Counted from the first letter of the stretch, positions 1-11,163 are shown. The stretch is 35,247 bases of DNA from Staphylococcus schweitzeri (GCF_002902405.1 NZ_PPQS01000012.1:1-35247), one strand, 5' to 3'. Numbers and translations: made by a program. Notes: a model not told the origin generated them from the sequence alone.

Positions 1-84
1 AATTAATAGAAATCAGCTTTTTTACATTGCCTAAGAACTTAATGTCCCAAGCACATTTTCTTTATTTTAAAATACGTGTTAACC

Positions 85-1275
85 TTACTTAGCTTTTTCT
101 CGATTTGCTATAAAGTAGCTACCATAAAATACAGCTAAGACTAAAAAGATTAAAGCCGAAAAATAAAATGTATTATTTAAATTGTTGGTAAATTGTGTAA
201 TTAATCCGCCAAATAATGGACCGATCATTGAACCGAATCCTTGAATGCTATTAAAAACACCCCAAGTTTCTTCTTGTTCATCTGATTTGATAAAGCGTGC
301 CATAAAGGTATTCCATGCTGGTAATAAGATGCCATACATTAGACCGATAGCTAAAGAGATAATCCACACGATATGAATATTAACAATCACTGATAGGGTA
401 AAAATTAATATCATGTATAACATAAATCCGCTTAGTATAACACTATACATAAAGTTTCTACTACGGTTATCTATTAGTTTAGATAAAAATAGCATTGATA
501 CTGCACAGCCGATACCACCAATAATGATTGCAACAGTATATTCAATTGTGCTTACATTAATAACCTTAGTAGCATATGTAGGCAATATAGGAACTAGGGC
601 AGCAATTGCGGCACCTTGTAAAAGAATACCAGGGAACAACAATAAATGGCGCTTTGTCACATCAACAATTTGTCTCAATTGTGCTTTAACTGGACGAGTA
701 TTATAATTTGTTAACTTTACATCGACAAAATAATATAATATCCATGCAATTAAAACGACTAACGCCATCATAAAGGCGAAGCGTGTTGGATGCAGTTTGA
801 TAAGTAGATTCATAAACACCATACCTACTAAAAGACCTAATAACCATGAAAAGTATACATAACCCATTTGCTTGCCACGTTTATTTTCTTCGACGCTGGA
901 TAACATAATTACCCAAATAGGACTAACTGCAACACCCAGCATCATTGCACTAAATATGATAACAAATGGTGATGCTGGAAACCAAATAACTAAAAATAAA
1001 CTTGTAAATGCTAAGATAAACCCAGAAGTTAAGACTATTTTTGTACCAAATTTTTTGAGTAAAAATCCTATGACAAAGTTGGTTGAAGCATCAGCAATAA
1101 AATGTATTGAAAATGCTAGAGACGTTATTGCTACAGCAATGGATGTAACAGTAGGTAAGAAGTTAATATAACTTAATATATACATACCTCTAGCAAATTC
1201 CATTAAAAATAAGATTATAAGCATTATAACGAAATTTTTATGGTTAGCATAATTATTTAACGAAGAATCTTGCAT
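85..1275 (-). CDS. ltaA: LtaA, glycolipid permease/flippase of lipoteichoic acid synthesis
   Basis: This is a major-facilitator-type membrane protein of 396 residues with about twelve hydrophobic segments and few charged loops. LtaA moves the anchor glycolipid diglucosyl-diacylglycerol across the cytoplasmic membrane so that lipoteichoic acid can be built on the outer face. The sequence matches the S. aureus protein as I remember it, with about a dozen conservative substitutions. The start is the ATG at 1275-1273 (MQDSSLNNY), preceded by an AGG-containing ribosome site. A longer reading frame exists upstream but would need an unusual start inside ugtP. The gene overlaps the end of ugtP by 23 bp, so the two are co-transcribed and probably translationally coupled. 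No clear terminator is visible in the 84 bp left of it. Confidence 0.95.
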   Translation of the reverse strand: MQDSSLNNYANHKNFVIMLIILFLMEFARGMYILSYINFLPTVTSIAVAITSLAFSIHFIADASTNFVIGFLLKKFGTKIVLTSGFILAFTSLFLVIWFPASPFVIIFSAMMLGVAVSPIWVIMLSSVEENKRGKQMGYVYFSWLLGLLVGMVFMNLLIKLHPTRFAFMMALVVLIAWILYYFVDVKLTNYNTRPVKAQLRQIVDVTKRHLLLFPGILLQGAAIAALVPILPTYATKVINVSTIEYTVAIIIGGIGCAVSMLFLSKLIDNRSRNFMYSVILSGFMLYMILIFTLSVIVNIHIVWIISLAIGLMYGILLPAWNTFMARFIKSDEQEETWGVFNSIQGFGSMIGPLFGGLITQFTNNLNNTFYFSALIFLVLAVFYGSYFIANREKAK

Positions 1276-2428
1276 ATAAAGGAACCTTTCCATAAATTTC
1301 TTGTGGTTGTGATGAATGACCAATTAAATCGAGTAAATCATTACAAATTTTTTGTGTAGCATACTCAATTTTATCTTGTTCCATTGTATTAATCATTTGG
1401 GAAAGTTGTTCATTACCATTCGTTAAATTTGCTACAATCTTTATTGCTTCTTCTGGAGTATTAGCAATTTTACCAAATCCTTTTTCTTCAAAGTAAAGGG
1501 CATTTTCAAGCTCTTGACCAGGAGCAGGATTTAGGAAAATCATTGGAATACAGCGAGCGAAAGCTTCTGTTATTGTAATACCTCCAGGCTTTGTAATCAT
1601 TAGTTGACTCGATGCCATCCATTCGTTCATATGTTTGGTATAGCCTAAGATTAATACATTATCATTTGACTTAAATTTAGCTGAAAGGGAACGTTTCAAT
1701 TCTTTACTTTTACCACAAATCATAACTACTTGTGCATTCTCACTTTTCGCTAATATATCGGTTATCATCGTGTCAAAACCTTTAGATACACCAAAAGCTC
1801 CAGCAGACATTAAAATAGTTTGTTTGTCTGGATCTAATTTGTTGTCTATTAACCATTGCTTTTGATTTATTGGCATTTCAAATTTGTTATCAATTGGAAT
1901 ACCAGTTACTTTGATGGTTGCAGAATCTATACCTACATTTTCAAAGTCTCGTTTCGTTTCTTCGGTTGCAACATAATATCTTGTTGAATGTGGTGTAATC
2001 CAGTTTTTATGTAAGCGATAATCTGTCATTATTGTTGCGACTGGAATATTGATATTAAATTGTTCCGTAAGTACTGACATGACTGGAGTAGGGAACGTCA
2101 ACAAAATTAAATCTGGCTTTTCTTTTATCAATAAATTAATTAGTTTGTTAAGACCATAATATTTGTAAAAACATTTATCTAATTTATCTGGGCGGCTGTA
2201 ATAAAACCCTTTGTACATATTTCTAAAATATTTAAAGCTATTGATATACCATTTTTTGCAAATAGAAGTCAAAATTGGATGAGCTTCCATAAATAAATCG
2301 TGCTCGATAACGCTTAAATGGTTTAAATTCATATCATTAAGTTGATTAACAATACTTTGAGTAACTTGCATATGACCGTTACCGAACGAGCCAGTAATAA
2401 TCAATATCTTTTTATTTTGAGTAACCAT
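1253..2428 (-). CDS. ugtP: UgtP/YpfP, processive diacylglycerol beta-glucosyltransferase
   Basis: UgtP is a cytosolic, membrane-associated GT28-type glycosyltransferase. It transfers two glucoses from UDP-glucose to diacylglycerol and so makes the lipoteichoic acid anchor that LtaA exports. The 391 residues match the family length. The N-terminal glycine loop GSFGNGH lies at residues 13-19 and the UDP-sugar site KPGGITITE at about 280-288. The start is the ATG at 2428. A TTG codon lies directly before it, but the GGAGGGTGG ribosome site at about 2441-2449 suits the ATG. The gene is first of a two-gene operon with ltaA and is transcribed away from murE. Confidence 0.95.
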   Translation of the reverse strand: MVTQNKKILIITGSFGNGHMQVTQSIVNQLNDMNLNHLSVIEHDLFMEAHPILTSICKKWYINSFKYFRNMYKGFYYSRPDKLDKCFYKYYGLNKLINLLIKEKPDLILLTFPTPVMSVLTEQFNINIPVATIMTDYRLHKNWITPHSTRYYVATEETKRDFENVGIDSATIKVTGIPIDNKFEMPINQKQWLIDNKLDPDKQTILMSAGAFGVSKGFDTMITDILAKSENAQVVMICGKSKELKRSLSAKFKSNDNVLILGYTKHMNEWMASSQLMITKPGGITITEAFARCIPMIFLNPAPGQELENALYFEEKGFGKIANTPEEAIKIVANLTNGNEQLSQMINTMEQDKIEYATQKICNDLLDLIGHSSQPQEIYGKVPLYARFFVK

Positions 2429-2477
2429 CAATAGCCACCCTCCGTTAGTTTGAAAATTTTATTTAAGTGTAACTTAT

Positions 2478-2486
2478 TTTATAGCA
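2478..2486 (-). promoter_or_regulatory. Probable extended -10 of ugtP-ltaA
   Basis: On the minus strand the sequence TGCTATAAA lies about 50 bp before the ugtP start. It is a TGn plus TATAAA arrangement, and a second TATAAT lies just upstream. No good -35 is seen at the usual distance, so the extended -10 reading is an inference. Confidence 0.35.
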
Positions 2487-2802
2487 TTATAAAAGGAATA
2501 AAGACACAAACTCGTTACAATTATAGTGTTTTTATCATAGGATGAGATCATACAGAATAAAACCTTATATCATAAAGAAATATATTGTTAGATGTTTTAT
2601 TTGTATATTTAAAATTATCCAGTAAACAATTATAGCATATTTTTTGAAACAATTATGGATATGCTTGATAATATGCTTTATGTGTATGTTGTTTCATCAT
2701 TTTAAAACATTGAATAAACAAATAGGACTATTGAAATTGATTATATAATAGAAGAAAGTAGAAAATATTGATTGATGAATCTTATATGTGAAAAATTATA
2801 AA

Positions 2803-2831
2803 TTTATTAACCTCAGTAAAACGTGTATAAT
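2803..2831 (+). promoter_or_regulatory. Probable murE promoter
   Basis: A perfect TATAAT at 2826-2831 follows a weak -35 (TTTATT, 2803-2808) at 17 bp. The murE start lies about 25 bp downstream of the expected transcription start, leaving just enough room for its AAAGGAG ribosome site. Confidence 0.45.
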
Positions 2832-2862
2832 AAATATATTGTAAAAAAAGGAGCGGTTCAGT

Positions 2863-4347
2863 TTGGATGCAAGTATGTTGTTTAAAAAAATTAAAGTAAA
2901 ACGTGTTTTGGGTTCTTTAGAACAACAGGTAGATGATATCACAACTGACTCACGTACAGCGAGAAAAGGAAGTATATTTGTAGCATCTGTTGGATATACT
3001 GTTGACAGTCATAAGTTTTGTGAAAATGTTGTTGAACAAGGTTGTACATTAGTAGTAGTTAATAAAGAACAACCCCTTCCAGAAAATGTTGCACAAGTGG
3101 TTGTACCAGACACATTAAGAGCAGCTAGCATTCTAGCGCATACATTATTTGAATATCCTAGCCACCAATTGGTAACTTATGGTGTAACAGGAACAAATGG
3201 TAAAACATCTATTGCTACGATGATTCATTTAATTCAAAGGAAGTTACAAAAAAATAGTGCTTATTTAGGTACGAATGGTTTTCAAATAAACGAAACAAAG
3301 ACTAAAGGTGCGAATACAACGCCTGAAACAGTCTCTTTAACAAAGAAAATTAAGGAAGCTGTTGATGCAGGAGCTGAATCAATGACTTTAGAAGTGTCGA
3401 GTCATGGATTAGTATTAGGACGTTTACGAGGCGTTGAATTTGATGTTGCAATCTTCTCAAATTTAACACAAGACCATTTAGATTTTCACGGCACAATGGA
3501 AGCATACGGACACGCGAAGTCTTTATTGTTTAGTCAATTAGGTGAAGATTTGTCGAAAGAAAAGTATGTCGTGTTAAACAATGACGATTCATTTTCTGAG
3601 TATTTAAGAACAGTGACGCCTTATGAAGTATTTAGTTATGGAATTGATGAGGAAGCCCAATTTATGGCTAAAAATATTCAAGAATCTTTACAAGGTGTCA
3701 GCTTTGATTTTGTAACGCCTTTTGGAACTTACCCAGTAAAATCGCCTTATGTTGGTAAGTTTAATATTTCTAATATTATGGCGGCAATGATTGCGGTGTG
3801 GAGTAAAGGTACGTCTTTAGAAACGATTATTAAAGCTGTTGAAAATTTAGAACCTGTTGAAGGGCGATTAGAAGTTTTAGATCCTTCGTTACCTATTGAT
3901 TTAATTATCGATTATGCACATACAGCTGATGGTATGAACAAATTAATCGATGCAGTACAGCCTTTTGTAAAGCAAAAGTTAATATTTTTAGTTGGTATGG
4001 CAGGCGAACGTGATTTGACTAAAACGCCTGAAATGGGGCGAGTTGCCTGTCGTGCAGATTATGTCATTTTCACACCGGATAATCCGGCAAATGATGACCC
4101 GAAAATGTTGACCGCTGAATTAGCAAAAGGTGCAACTCATCAAAATTATATTGAGTTTGATGATCGCGCCGAAGGTATTAAACATGCAATAGAAGTAGCA
4201 AACCCAGGAGACACAGTTGTATTAGCATCAAAAGGAAGAGAACCTTATCAAATTATGCCAGGACATATCAAAGTGCCTCATAGAGATGATTTGATAGGAC
4301 TCGAAGCGGCATACAAAAAGTTCGGCGGTGGCTCAGTTGATCAATAA
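2863..4347 (+). CDS. murE: MurE, UDP-MurNAc-L-Ala-D-Glu:L-lysine ligase
   Basis: MurE is a cytosolic ATP-dependent ligase that adds the third stem-peptide residue of the peptidoglycan precursor. The 494 residues fit the family. The ATP loop [10 protein letters not shown] is at residues 107-116. The amino-acid recognition motif reads DNPAND from D406, the lysine-type form rather than the DNPR form of diaminopimelate ligases, which fits a Gram-positive coccus with L-Lys cross-links. The start is a TTG at 2863 after AAAGGAG; the nearby ATG at 2867 is in another frame. The following small gene starts inside the last codons of murE, and prfC follows by overlap, so the three form an operon. Confidence 0.95.
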   Translation: MDASMLFKKIKVKRVLGSLEQQVDDITTDSRTARKGSIFVASVGYTVDSHKFCENVVEQGCTLVVVNKEQPLPENVAQVVVPDTLRAASILAHTLFEYPSHQLVTYGVTGTNGKTSIATMIHLIQRKLQKNSAYLGTNGFQINETKTKGANTTPETVSLTKKIKEAVDAGAESMTLEVSSHGLVLGRLRGVEFDVAIFSNLTQDHLDFHGTMEAYGHAKSLLFSQLGEDLSKEKYVVLNNDDSFSEYLRTVTPYEVFSYGIDEEAQFMAKNIQESLQGVSFDFVTPFGTYPVKSPYVGKFNISNIMAAMIAVWSKGTSLETIIKAVENLEPVEGRLEVLDPSLPIDLIIDYAHTADGMNKLIDAVQPFVKQKLIFLVGMAGERDLTKTPEMGRVACRADYVIFTPDNPANDDPKMLTAELAKGATHQNYIEFDDRAEGIKHAIEVANPGDTVVLASKGREPYQIMPGHIKVPHRDDLIGLEAAYKKFGGGSVDQ

Positions 4348-4594
4348 GTCACTCACTGATGAAGGTAAATTAATTGATGTTTATATATTTGAGTCAATCA
4401 ATAGCCAAATGGTCATTGCTGTACCTGATTGGTTTTGGTCTTATCAATTAGAAATGGCAGAGATAATTGATCGAGATACATGTATTGAAGCATTGCTCAT
4501 GCAATTATTTGTTTTTAAAGATGAAGAAGAATCTGAGATGATTGCATTACAAATGACAGATTGGATAGAAACATATAAAAAGGAGAAAGAATAA
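4337..4594 (+). CDS. Small conserved protein, YueH-like
   Basis: This is an acidic cytosolic protein of 85 residues with no signal or membrane segment and the central motif [12 protein letters not shown]. It resembles, from memory, the YueH-like family of Bacillales, whose function is unknown. I chose the TTG at 4337 because GGCGGTGG lies five bases before it. A GTG at 4328 in the same frame would add three residues but has a poor ribosome site. The gene overlaps the end of murE by 11 bp and its stop codon shares one base with the prfC start, so translation is probably coupled through all three genes. Confidence 0.75.
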   Translation: MINKSLTDEGKLIDVYIFESINSQMVIAVPDWFWSYQLEMAEIIDRDTCIEALLMQLFVFKDEEESEMIALQMTDWIETYKKEKE

Positions 4595-6156
4595 TGAATT
4601 TAAAGCAAGAAGTTGAGTCTAGAAAGACTTTTGCGATTATTTCACATCCCGATGCTGGTAAAACAACATTAACTGAAAAATTACTATATTTTAGTGGTGC
4701 AATTCGTGAAGCTGGGACTGTTAAGGGGAAAAAGACTGGAAAATTTGCAACGAGTGACTGGATGAAAGTTGAACAAGAACGTGGTATCTCAGTAACAAGT
4801 TCAGTTATGCAATTTGATTATGATGACTATAAAATTAATATTTTAGACACACCGGGGCATGAAGATTTTTCAGAAGATACGTATCGTACGTTAATGGCTG
4901 TTGATAGTGCAGTAATGGTTATTGACTGTGCTAAAGGTATTGAACCCCAAACACTAAAATTATTTAAAGTTTGTAAAATGCGTGGAATTCCAATTTTCAC
5001 ATTCATTAATAAATTAGACCGTGTTGGTAAAGAACCGTTTGAATTATTAGATGAAATCGAAGAAACGTTAAATATTGAAACATACCCAATGAATTGGCCG
5101 ATTGGTATGGGACAAAACTTCTTCGGCATTATTGATAGAAAATCAAAAACAATTGAACCATTTAGAGATGAAGAAAATATTTTGCATTTAAATGATGATT
5201 TTGAATTAGAAGAAGCACATCCTATTACAAATGATAGTGCTTTTGAGCAAGCAATTGAAGAATTAATGTTAGTTGAAGAAGCTGGTGAAGCCTTTGATAA
5301 TGACGCGCTGTTGAGCGGAGACTTAACTCCTGTATTTTTCGGTTCAGCTTTAGCTAACTTTGGTGTACAAAACTTCTTAAACGCATATGTTGATTTTGCA
5401 CCAATGCCAAATGCACGACAAACTAAAGAAGACATTGAAGTAAGTCCTTTCGATGATGCATTTTCAGGATTTATCTTTAAAATTCAAGCCAATATGGACC
5501 CTAAACACCGTGATAGAATTGCCTTTATGCGTGTAGTTAGTGGTGCATTTGAACGAGGTATGGATGTCACTTTGCAGCGTACTAATAAAAAGCAAAAAAT
5601 CACACGTTCAACGTCATTTATGGCAGATGATAAAGAAACTGTGAATCATGCTGTAGCAGGCGATATCATTGGACTATATGATACTGGTAATTATCAAATT
5701 GGAGATACTTTAGTTGGTGGAAAACAAACGTACAGTTTCCAAGATTTACCGCAATTTACGCCAGAAATTTTTATGAAAGTTTCTGCTAAAAACGTCATGA
5801 AGCAGAAGCATTTCCATAAAGGTATTGAACAATTAGTACAAGAAGGTGCGATTCAATACTATAAAACGTTGCATACAAATCAAATCATTTTAGGGGCAGT
5901 TGGCCAACTACAGTTTGAAGTGTTTGAGCATCGAATGAAAAATGAATACAACGTTGATGTTGTTATGGAACCAGTTGGTCGTAAAATTGCACGATGGATT
6001 GAAAATGAAGATAAAATTACTGATAAAATGAATACTTCGAGATCAATCCTAGTGAAGGATAGATATGATGAATTAGTATTCTTATTTGAAAATGAATTTG
6101 CTACACGTTGGTTCGAAGAAAAATTTCCAGAAATTAAATTGTATAGTTTGCTTTAA
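4594..6156 (+). CDS. prfC: Peptide chain release factor 3 (RF3)
   Basis: RF3 is a translational GTPase that removes RF1 and RF2 from the ribosome after peptide release. The 520 residues match the family. The P-loop HPDAGKTT is at 18-25, the switch-II motif DTPGHED at 85-91 and the base-recognition motif NKLD at 139-142. The RF3 C-terminal domains follow. The ATG overlaps the stop codon of the preceding small gene by one base and has an AAAAGGAG site inside that gene. No strong terminator is visible after it; the next element is an independent promoter and riboswitch leader. Confidence 0.95.
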   Translation: MNLKQEVESRKTFAIISHPDAGKTTLTEKLLYFSGAIREAGTVKGKKTGKFATSDWMKVEQERGISVTSSVMQFDYDDYKINILDTPGHEDFSEDTYRTLMAVDSAVMVIDCAKGIEPQTLKLFKVCKMRGIPIFTFINKLDRVGKEPFELLDEIEETLNIETYPMNWPIGMGQNFFGIIDRKSKTIEPFRDEENILHLNDDFELEEAHPITNDSAFEQAIEELMLVEEAGEAFDNDALLSGDLTPVFFGSALANFGVQNFLNAYVDFAPMPNARQTKEDIEVSPFDDAFSGFIFKIQANMDPKHRDRIAFMRVVSGAFERGMDVTLQRTNKKQKITRSTSFMADDKETVNHAVAGDIIGLYDTGNYQIGDTLVGGKQTYSFQDLPQFTPEIFMKVSAKNVMKQKHFHKGIEQLVQEGAIQYYKTLHTNQIILGAVGQLQFEVFEHRMKNEYNVDVVMEPVGRKIARWIENEDKITDKMNTSRSILVKDRYDELVFLFENEFATRWFEEKFPEIKLYSLL

Positions 6157-6225
6157 CACCGTATTTTAATACAAAAATTCACGTGAATAAATTGAAAATA
6201 TATTGGAATAATTAAGAAAAATAAA

Positions 6226-6254
6226 TTGTATATTTTAATGGAAAACGGTATACT
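6226..6254 (+). promoter_or_regulatory. Promoter of the riboswitch-terC transcript
   Basis: TTGTAT (6226-6231) and TATACT (6249-6254) are separated by exactly 17 bp. The predicted start near 6261 is about 30 bases before the riboswitch core, so the leader and terC have their own transcript. Confidence 0.7.
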
Positions 6255-6263
6255 ATGATTTAT

Positions 6264-6430
6264 CAAATGAATAACCTATGACATTTTGTCAGAGGGGAGT
6301 AACTTAAGAATCATGGACGTGTATATGATTCGACACTTTATCGTCATTACGAAGATATCTTCCGGTAAAGTGGGCAATTAACATTGCTTAGTGAGACCTT
6401 TGCTATTTATTTAGCATAGGTCTTTTTGTT
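6264..6430 (+). promoter_or_regulatory. yybP-ykoY manganese riboswitch with expression platform
   Basis: The leader carries both conserved blocks of the yybP-ykoY aptamer: GAGGGGAGTAAC at about 6292-6303 and GTGAGACCTTTGC at 6391-6403. Inner hairpins lie between them. The closing helix P1 can be drawn as CAGAGG (6290-6295) with CCTTTG (6397-6402), with one G-U pair. This class binds Mn2+ and commonly controls Mn2+ exporters, including TerC-type proteins. The 3' strand of P1 is also the 5' strand of the terminator hairpin, so aptamer folding and termination exclude each other. That predicts an ON switch when Mn2+ is high. Confidence 0.9.
6394..6430 (+). terminator. Riboswitch-controlled intrinsic terminator
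   Basis: The stem 6394-6405 / 6412-6423 (AGACCTTTGCTA with TAGCATAGGTCT, one mismatch) is followed by TTTTTGTTT. It shares its left arm with riboswitch helix P1. Confidence 0.88.
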
Positions 6431-6463
6431 TGTACTTAACTTATTTATTTAAAGGAGTTGTAC

Positions 6464-7267
6464 ATGTTTATGGATCCAAGTTTGATCTTACCTTATTTGT
6501 GGGTACTTGTCGTTTTAGTATTTTTAGAAGGCTTATTAGCAGCAGATAACGCGATTGTTATGGCTGTAATGGTTAAGCATTTGCCGCCAGAACAACGTAA
6601 AAAAGCTTTGTTCTATGGTTTATTAGGTGCATTTGTATTTAGATTTTTAGCATTATTCTTAATTAGTATTATCGCGAACTTTTGGTTTATTCAAGCAGCA
6701 GGTGCAGTTTACTTAATTTATATGTCAATCAAAAATCTGTGGCAGTTCTTTAAACACCCAGAAATTGAAAGTCCTGAAGCTGGAGATGATCATCATTATG
6801 ATGAATCTGGTGAAGAGATTAAAGCGAGTAACAAATCATTCTGGGGAACTGTGTTAAAAATAGAATTTGCAGATATCGCATTTGCCATTGATTCTATGCT
6901 TGCTGCTTTAGCTATTGCTGTAACACTTCCTAAAGTTGGTATTCACTTTGGTGGTATGGACTTAGGTCAGTTCGTAGTAATGTTTCTAGGTGGAATGATT
7001 GGTGTTATTCTAATGCGTTATGCAGCAACTTGGTTTGTTGAACTTCTAAATAAATATCCTGGATTAGAAGGTGCTGCATTCGCAATAGTTGGTTGGGTAG
7101 GTATTAAATTAGTTGTTATGGTACTTGCACATCCTGATATTGCAGTATTACCTGAACATTTCCCACACGGGGTACTATGGCAATCAATCTTCTGGACTGT
7201 TTTAATTGGTTTAGTTGTTATAGGTTGGTTAGGATCAGTCGTTAAAAATAAAAAATCTCATAAATAA
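6464..7267 (+). CDS. TerC-family membrane protein, probable Mn2+ exporter
   Basis: This polytopic TerC-fold protein of 267 residues has about seven membrane helices. The first, ending in LEGLLAADNAIVMAVM, and the central EFADIAFAIDSMLAA carry the conserved acidic and Asn residues typical of the family's metal path. A His/Asp-rich cytosolic loop, GDDHHYDESGEE, lies between the halves. TerC relatives in Bacillales (MeeF, MeeY) export Mn2+ and help metalate secreted enzymes; that role here is inferred from the family and the Mn2+ riboswitch. The start is the ATG at 6464, six bases after AAAGGAG; an in-frame TTG at 6458 is too close to the ribosome site. It is a single-gene transcript closed by a strong terminator. 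Confidence 0.88.
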   Translation: MFMDPSLILPYLWVLVVLVFLEGLLAADNAIVMAVMVKHLPPEQRKKALFYGLLGAFVFRFLALFLISIIANFWFIQAAGAVYLIYMSIKNLWQFFKHPEIESPEAGDDHHYDESGEEIKASNKSFWGTVLKIEFADIAFAIDSMLAALAIAVTLPKVGIHFGGMDLGQFVVMFLGGMIGVILMRYAATWFVELLNKYPGLEGAAFAIVGWVGIKLVVMVLAHPDIAVLPEHFPHGVLWQSIFWTVLIGLVVIGWLGSVVKNKKSHK

Positions 7268-7278
7268 CATTTTAGTAG

Positions 7279-7315
7279 AGAACAATCTTAATTTATTTTA
7301 AGGTTGTTCTTTTTA
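7279..7315 (+). terminator. Terminator of terC
   Basis: A 13-bp stem, AGAACAATCTTAA with TTAAGGTTGTTCT (one G-U pair), is followed by TTTT. Confidence 0.9.
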
Positions 7316-7510
7316 ATATATCTGCTGGGGAAATATTTTGTTTTAAAATTACTTTGTAAGTTTTAACTAATGTAACAATGAGTATGTCCTATCATAAGCT
7401 GAGTCATGCATTTATAGTATTTTTTCCATAGAAATTGTATAGATTTTAAAGCAAATTAAGTGCTAATGTGTCATAATGAAAAGTGATTTTATTGAATGGA
7501 GTGGACATTA

Positions 7511-9784
7511 GTGGATATTGGTAAAAAACATGTAATTCCCAAAAGTCAGTACCGACGTAAGCGTCGTGAATTCTTCCACAACGAAGACAGAGAAGAAAAA
7601 ATTAAACAACAAGACAATACACATAAAACTGAGGATAGAACATCTCAACAAGAAGATAAACAAATACATAAAAATACTAAATATAAACATGAAAGGTTTA
7701 AAAACAGTTTGTCATCGCACTTAGAAAAGCAAAAACCTGACGACAGTAAATTACAAGAAGTTACTAAGAATCATGCAATGTTTAATAAAACTTCTGATAA
7801 TAAAGAAAGTAATAATGTAAAAGATGGTTTGAATCAAAAGATGGATTTGGAAAATTCTAAAGATAAAACTTTTGAAGGTGAGAAATTACATGAAAAAGAT
7901 AACAAAGTTGTCAATAAATCTAAGGATAACTCAAAAATTATAAATGAATCATTACACACTGATTCAAATAAAAATGATGCAGAAGGAAAACAGCAACAAT
8001 TGGATTTAAGTGCATCAAAAGATAACAAAAAAGACTTTACTCATGTAGATTCAACTAAATTTACCAAAGATAGTACTGAGCATACTGCAGTTTCGTTATC
8101 ATCAAAAGATGACGAACAGCGTAATTCGCATTTTGATACATCATCAGAAGCTTCAAATAAAAAACCGAATAAGTTAGAACAGCAAAATGATAAAGATAAT
8201 CAAAAACCATTAACATTACCAGAAGAGCAAAAATTGAAAAGGCAACAAATTCAGGAAAATCTAACAGATGATAATAAAATAAGTGATTTTAAAATAGAAA
8301 ATGTTAATGAAGCTGGTTCTAAGGATAATGATGATGTAACTAAAGTACAAAAAGATGAATTTTTAAATCAAAAGCGAGTACATGAAACAACTGATAATCC
8401 TGATAAAAATAGAAATGAAATAGAACAAGCTGAAAATGATGATAACAGTTTTAAACAATCTGAAATGTTTTTTAATACAAATGATCAGAATAAAGAAGCA
8501 AAGTCTAAGGCGCAACGTGATAACCATAAGACCATTGATAAGAATAATATTAAAAATAATAAAAAGCAGCAAGTGAACAATGCATCATCTGTACACAACA
8601 AAACACCAAAGCATCGTGCATCTAAGTCAGAAAGTAAAAATGAATCACGCAATGAATTTGGTGGCGTAGTGAAACAGTTTTGGCTGATGTATTGGCCTAA
8701 ATTAATCATTTTAATTGGAATTATCATTTTGATTATCATTTTAAATGCAATATTTAATAATGTGAATAAAAATGATCGAATGAATGATAGTACTGATACA
8801 GATGCTCAAAAATATACTAATACTATGAAAAATGCTAATAATACCGTTAAATCAGTTGTTACTGTAGAAAATGAAACATCAAAGGATTCTTCATTACCTA
8901 AAGATAAAGCTTCACAAGATGAAGTTGGTTCAGGTGTTGTATATAAAAAATCTGGAGATACATTATATATAGTAACGAATGCACATGTTGTTGGTGATAA
9001 AGAAAATCAAAAAATAACATTTGCTAATAATAAGAGTGTTGTCGGAAAAGTATTAGGAAAAGACAAGTGGTCTGATTTAGCAGTAGTAAAAGCAACATCT
9101 TCAGATAGTTCAGTAAAAGAAATAGAGATTGGTGACTCAAATAATTTAGTTTTAGGAGAGCCAATATTAGTTGTTGGAAATCCATTAGGTATCGATTTTA
9201 AAGGGACAGTAACTGAAGGAATCATTTCAGGTCTTAACAGAAATGTGCCAATTGATTTTGATAAAGATAATAAATATGACATGTTAATGAAAGCATTTCA
9301 AGTCGATGCATCAGTAAATCCTGGGAACTCCGGTGGTGCTGTTGTGAATAGAGAAGGTAAGTTAATTGGTGTTGTCGCTGCTAAAATTAGTATGCAGAAT
9401 GTGGAAAATATGGCATTTGCAATTCCAGTTAATGAAGTTCAAAAGATTACGAAAGATTTAGAACAAAAGGGTAAAATTGACTATCCTGATGTAGGTGTTA
9501 AAATGAAGAATATTGCCAATCTGAATAGTTATGAAAGACAAGCAACAAAATTACCAGGTAGTATTAAAAATGGTGTTGTTTTAGAACAGGTTGACAATAA
9601 AGGTTTAGCAGAACAATCAGGTCTAAAACGTGGAGATGTCATTGTTGAAGTAGATGGTAAACTTTTAGAAGATGATTTGCGCTTTAGACAAATTATATTT
9701 AGCCACAAAGATGATTTGAAATCAGTTACCGCTAAAATTTATAGAGATGGTAAAGAAAAAGAAATAGATATTAAACTAAAATAA
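7511..9784 (+). CDS. htrA: HtrA-type membrane serine protease with long cytosolic region (HtrA2 of S. aureus)
   Basis: This DegP/HtrA protease degrades or refolds damaged proteins at the outer face of the membrane. The 757 residues fall into four parts. Residues 1 to about 385 are a low-complexity hydrophilic region rich in Lys, Asp, Asn, Glu and Gln. One membrane helix lies at about 395-418 ([19 protein letters not shown]). The trypsin-like domain has the triad H492 (TNAHVVG), D522 (DLAVV) and S607 (GNSGGA). One PDZ domain ends the protein. The start is the GTG at 7511, six bases after GGAGTGG; an ATG at 7496 would put the ribosome site inside the gene. The S. aureus protein I recall is 769 residues and differs strongly in the hydrophilic part. 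It is followed after 15 bp by ktrD, probably co-transcribed. Confidence 0.92.
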   Translation: MDIGKKHVIPKSQYRRKRREFFHNEDREEKIKQQDNTHKTEDRTSQQEDKQIHKNTKYKHERFKNSLSSHLEKQKPDDSKLQEVTKNHAMFNKTSDNKESNNVKDGLNQKMDLENSKDKTFEGEKLHEKDNKVVNKSKDNSKIINESLHTDSNKNDAEGKQQQLDLSASKDNKKDFTHVDSTKFTKDSTEHTAVSLSSKDDEQRNSHFDTSSEASNKKPNKLEQQNDKDNQKPLTLPEEQKLKRQQIQENLTDDNKISDFKIENVNEAGSKDNDDVTKVQKDEFLNQKRVHETTDNPDKNRNEIEQAENDDNSFKQSEMFFNTNDQNKEAKSKAQRDNHKTIDKNNIKNNKKQQVNNASSVHNKTPKHRASKSESKNESRNEFGGVVKQFWLMYWPKLIILIGIIILIIILNAIFNNVNKNDRMNDSTDTDAQKYTNTMKNANNTVKSVVTVENETSKDSSLPKDKASQDEVGSGVVYKKSGDTLYIVTNAHVVGDKENQKITFANNKSVVGKVLGKDKWSDLAVVKATSSDSSVKEIEIGDSNNLVLGEPILVVGNPLGIDFKGTVTEGIISGLNRNVPIDFDKDNKYDMLMKAFQVDASVNPGNSGGAVVNREGKLIGVVAAKISMQNVENMAFAIPVNEVQKITKDLEQKGKIDYPDVGVKMKNIANLNSYERQATKLPGSIKNGVVLEQVDNKGLAEQSGLKRGDVIVEVDGKLLEDDLRFRQIIFSHKDDLKSVTAKIYRDGKEKEIDIKLK

Positions 9785-9799
9785 TGTTGAGGTGATAGC

Positions 9800-11158
9800 G
9801 TGTCAATTTTTAGCCAGTTTATAAAAAGATCTAGTCCTCAACAAGGTATTGTGTTGTATTACATTGTTGCCATCATCGTTGCATTTTTATTATTAAACTT
9901 ACCGTATGTTCATAAGCCTGGTGTAGAAGTAAATCCTATTGACACATTGTTTGTTGCTGTTTCTGGTATAAGTGTTACTGGGTTATCTCCAATAAGTATT
10001 GTTGATACATACTCTACATTTGGTCAATTAATCATTCTCGTTATTTTAAATATTGGTGGGATTGGTGTAATGGCAATTGGTACAATGTTATGGGTTGTAT
10101 TAGGTAAACATATTGGAATTAGAGAACGTCAGTTAATTATGTTAGATAATAATAAAAACACGATGAGTGGGACGGTAAAGTTAATTATCGATATTGTAAA
10201 ATCAATATTTGTCATCGAGCTTGTAGGTGCTATGTTATTAGCCTTTTACTTTTATCGAGATAATCCGGATTTAAAGTATGCAATAATGCAAGGCGTTTTT
10301 GTCTCCATTTCTGCAACGACAAATGGTGGATTAGATATTACAGGTAAATCATTAATACCATATGCGCATGACTACTTTGTGCAAGGTATTGTAATTTTTT
10401 TAATTATATTAGGATCTATCGGTTTTCCAGTATTATTAGAAGTAAAAGCTTATATACAAAATAGAGTTACGAATTTTAGATTTTCATTATTTACAAAAAT
10501 TACGACATCAACATATTTTTTCTTATTTATTATAGGCGTTTTAGCCATATTATTATTTGAACATAACCATGCATTTAAAGGTTTGAGTTGGCATCAATCA
10601 TTATTCTATTCGTTATTTCAATCGGCGACAACGAGAAGTGCTGGCTTACAAACTATTGATGTAACAACGCTAAGTGATCCTACAAACATCATTATGGGAA
10701 TTTTAATGTTTATTGGTTCTTCGCCAAGTTCAGTAGGTGGTGGTATTCGTACTACGACGTTTGCAATTTTAATTTTATTTTTAATTAACTTTAGTAATAA
10801 TGCTGACAAAACATCAATTAAAGTTTTCAATAGAGAAGTACACATTATGGATATTCAACGGTCATTTGCAGTATTTACAATGGCAACAATTTTAACATTC
10901 TTAGGTATGCTTATTATTTCAGCTACTGAAAATGGTAAGTTAACATTTTTACAAGTATTTTTTGAAGTTATGTCTGCATTTGGTACTTGTGGGCTTTCAC
11001 TTGATGTCACGAGTGATATCAGTGACGTTTCAAAGGTTGTACTAATGGTATTAATGTTTATCGGACGTGTCGGATTGATATCATTCATTATAATGATTGC
11101 AGGACGAAGAGAACCAGATAAATTCCATTATCCAAAAGAGCGTATACAAATAGGATAA
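9800..11158 (+). CDS. ktrD: Ktr potassium uptake channel subunit (KtrD/KtrB type)
   Basis: This 452-residue membrane protein belongs to the TrkH/KtrB family, whose four membrane-pore-membrane repeats form a K+ pathway. The filter loops are visible as SGISVTGLSP, TTNGGLDITG, TTRSAGLQTID and GTCGLSLD, each with the filter Gly. Together with a cytosolic KtrA/KtrC RCK subunit encoded elsewhere, it takes up K+ in osmotic or low-K+ stress. The start is a GTG at 9800 after GAGGTGAT. From recalled gene order this is KtrD, which lies after htrA in S. aureus, not the other subunit KtrB. A terminator follows. Confidence 0.9.
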   Translation: MSIFSQFIKRSSPQQGIVLYYIVAIIVAFLLLNLPYVHKPGVEVNPIDTLFVAVSGISVTGLSPISIVDTYSTFGQLIILVILNIGGIGVMAIGTMLWVVLGKHIGIRERQLIMLDNNKNTMSGTVKLIIDIVKSIFVIELVGAMLLAFYFYRDNPDLKYAIMQGVFVSISATTNGGLDITGKSLIPYAHDYFVQGIVIFLIILGSIGFPVLLEVKAYIQNRVTNFRFSLFTKITTSTYFFLFIIGVLAILLFEHNHAFKGLSWHQSLFYSLFQSATTRSAGLQTIDVTTLSDPTNIIMGILMFIGSSPSSVGGGIRTTTFAILILFLINFSNNADKTSIKVFNREVHIMDIQRSFAVFTMATILTFLGMLIISATENGKLTFLQVFFEVMSAFGTCGLSLDVTSDISDVSKVVLMVLMFIGRVGLISFIIMIAGRREPDKFHYPKERIQIG

Positions 11159-11163
11159 TATAC

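Larger units (their letters stand above)
2429..2862. other. Divergent intergenic region between ugtP and murE
   Basis: This is 434 bp of very AT-rich sequence without a convincing reading frame. On the left it holds the probable ugtP promoter and on the right the probable murE promoter. I see no riboswitch, T-box or strong hairpin in it. Several runs of short AT repeats lie around 2530-2780. Confidence 0.6.

Noticed and set aside
413..1171. Two plus-strand frames opposite ltaA
   Set aside because: They are antisense shadows of membrane-helix codons without start signals.
4827..5435. A 202-codon minus-strand frame inside prfC
   Set aside because: It lies wholly antisense to a well-conserved GTPase gene and has no ribosome site or recognisable domain.
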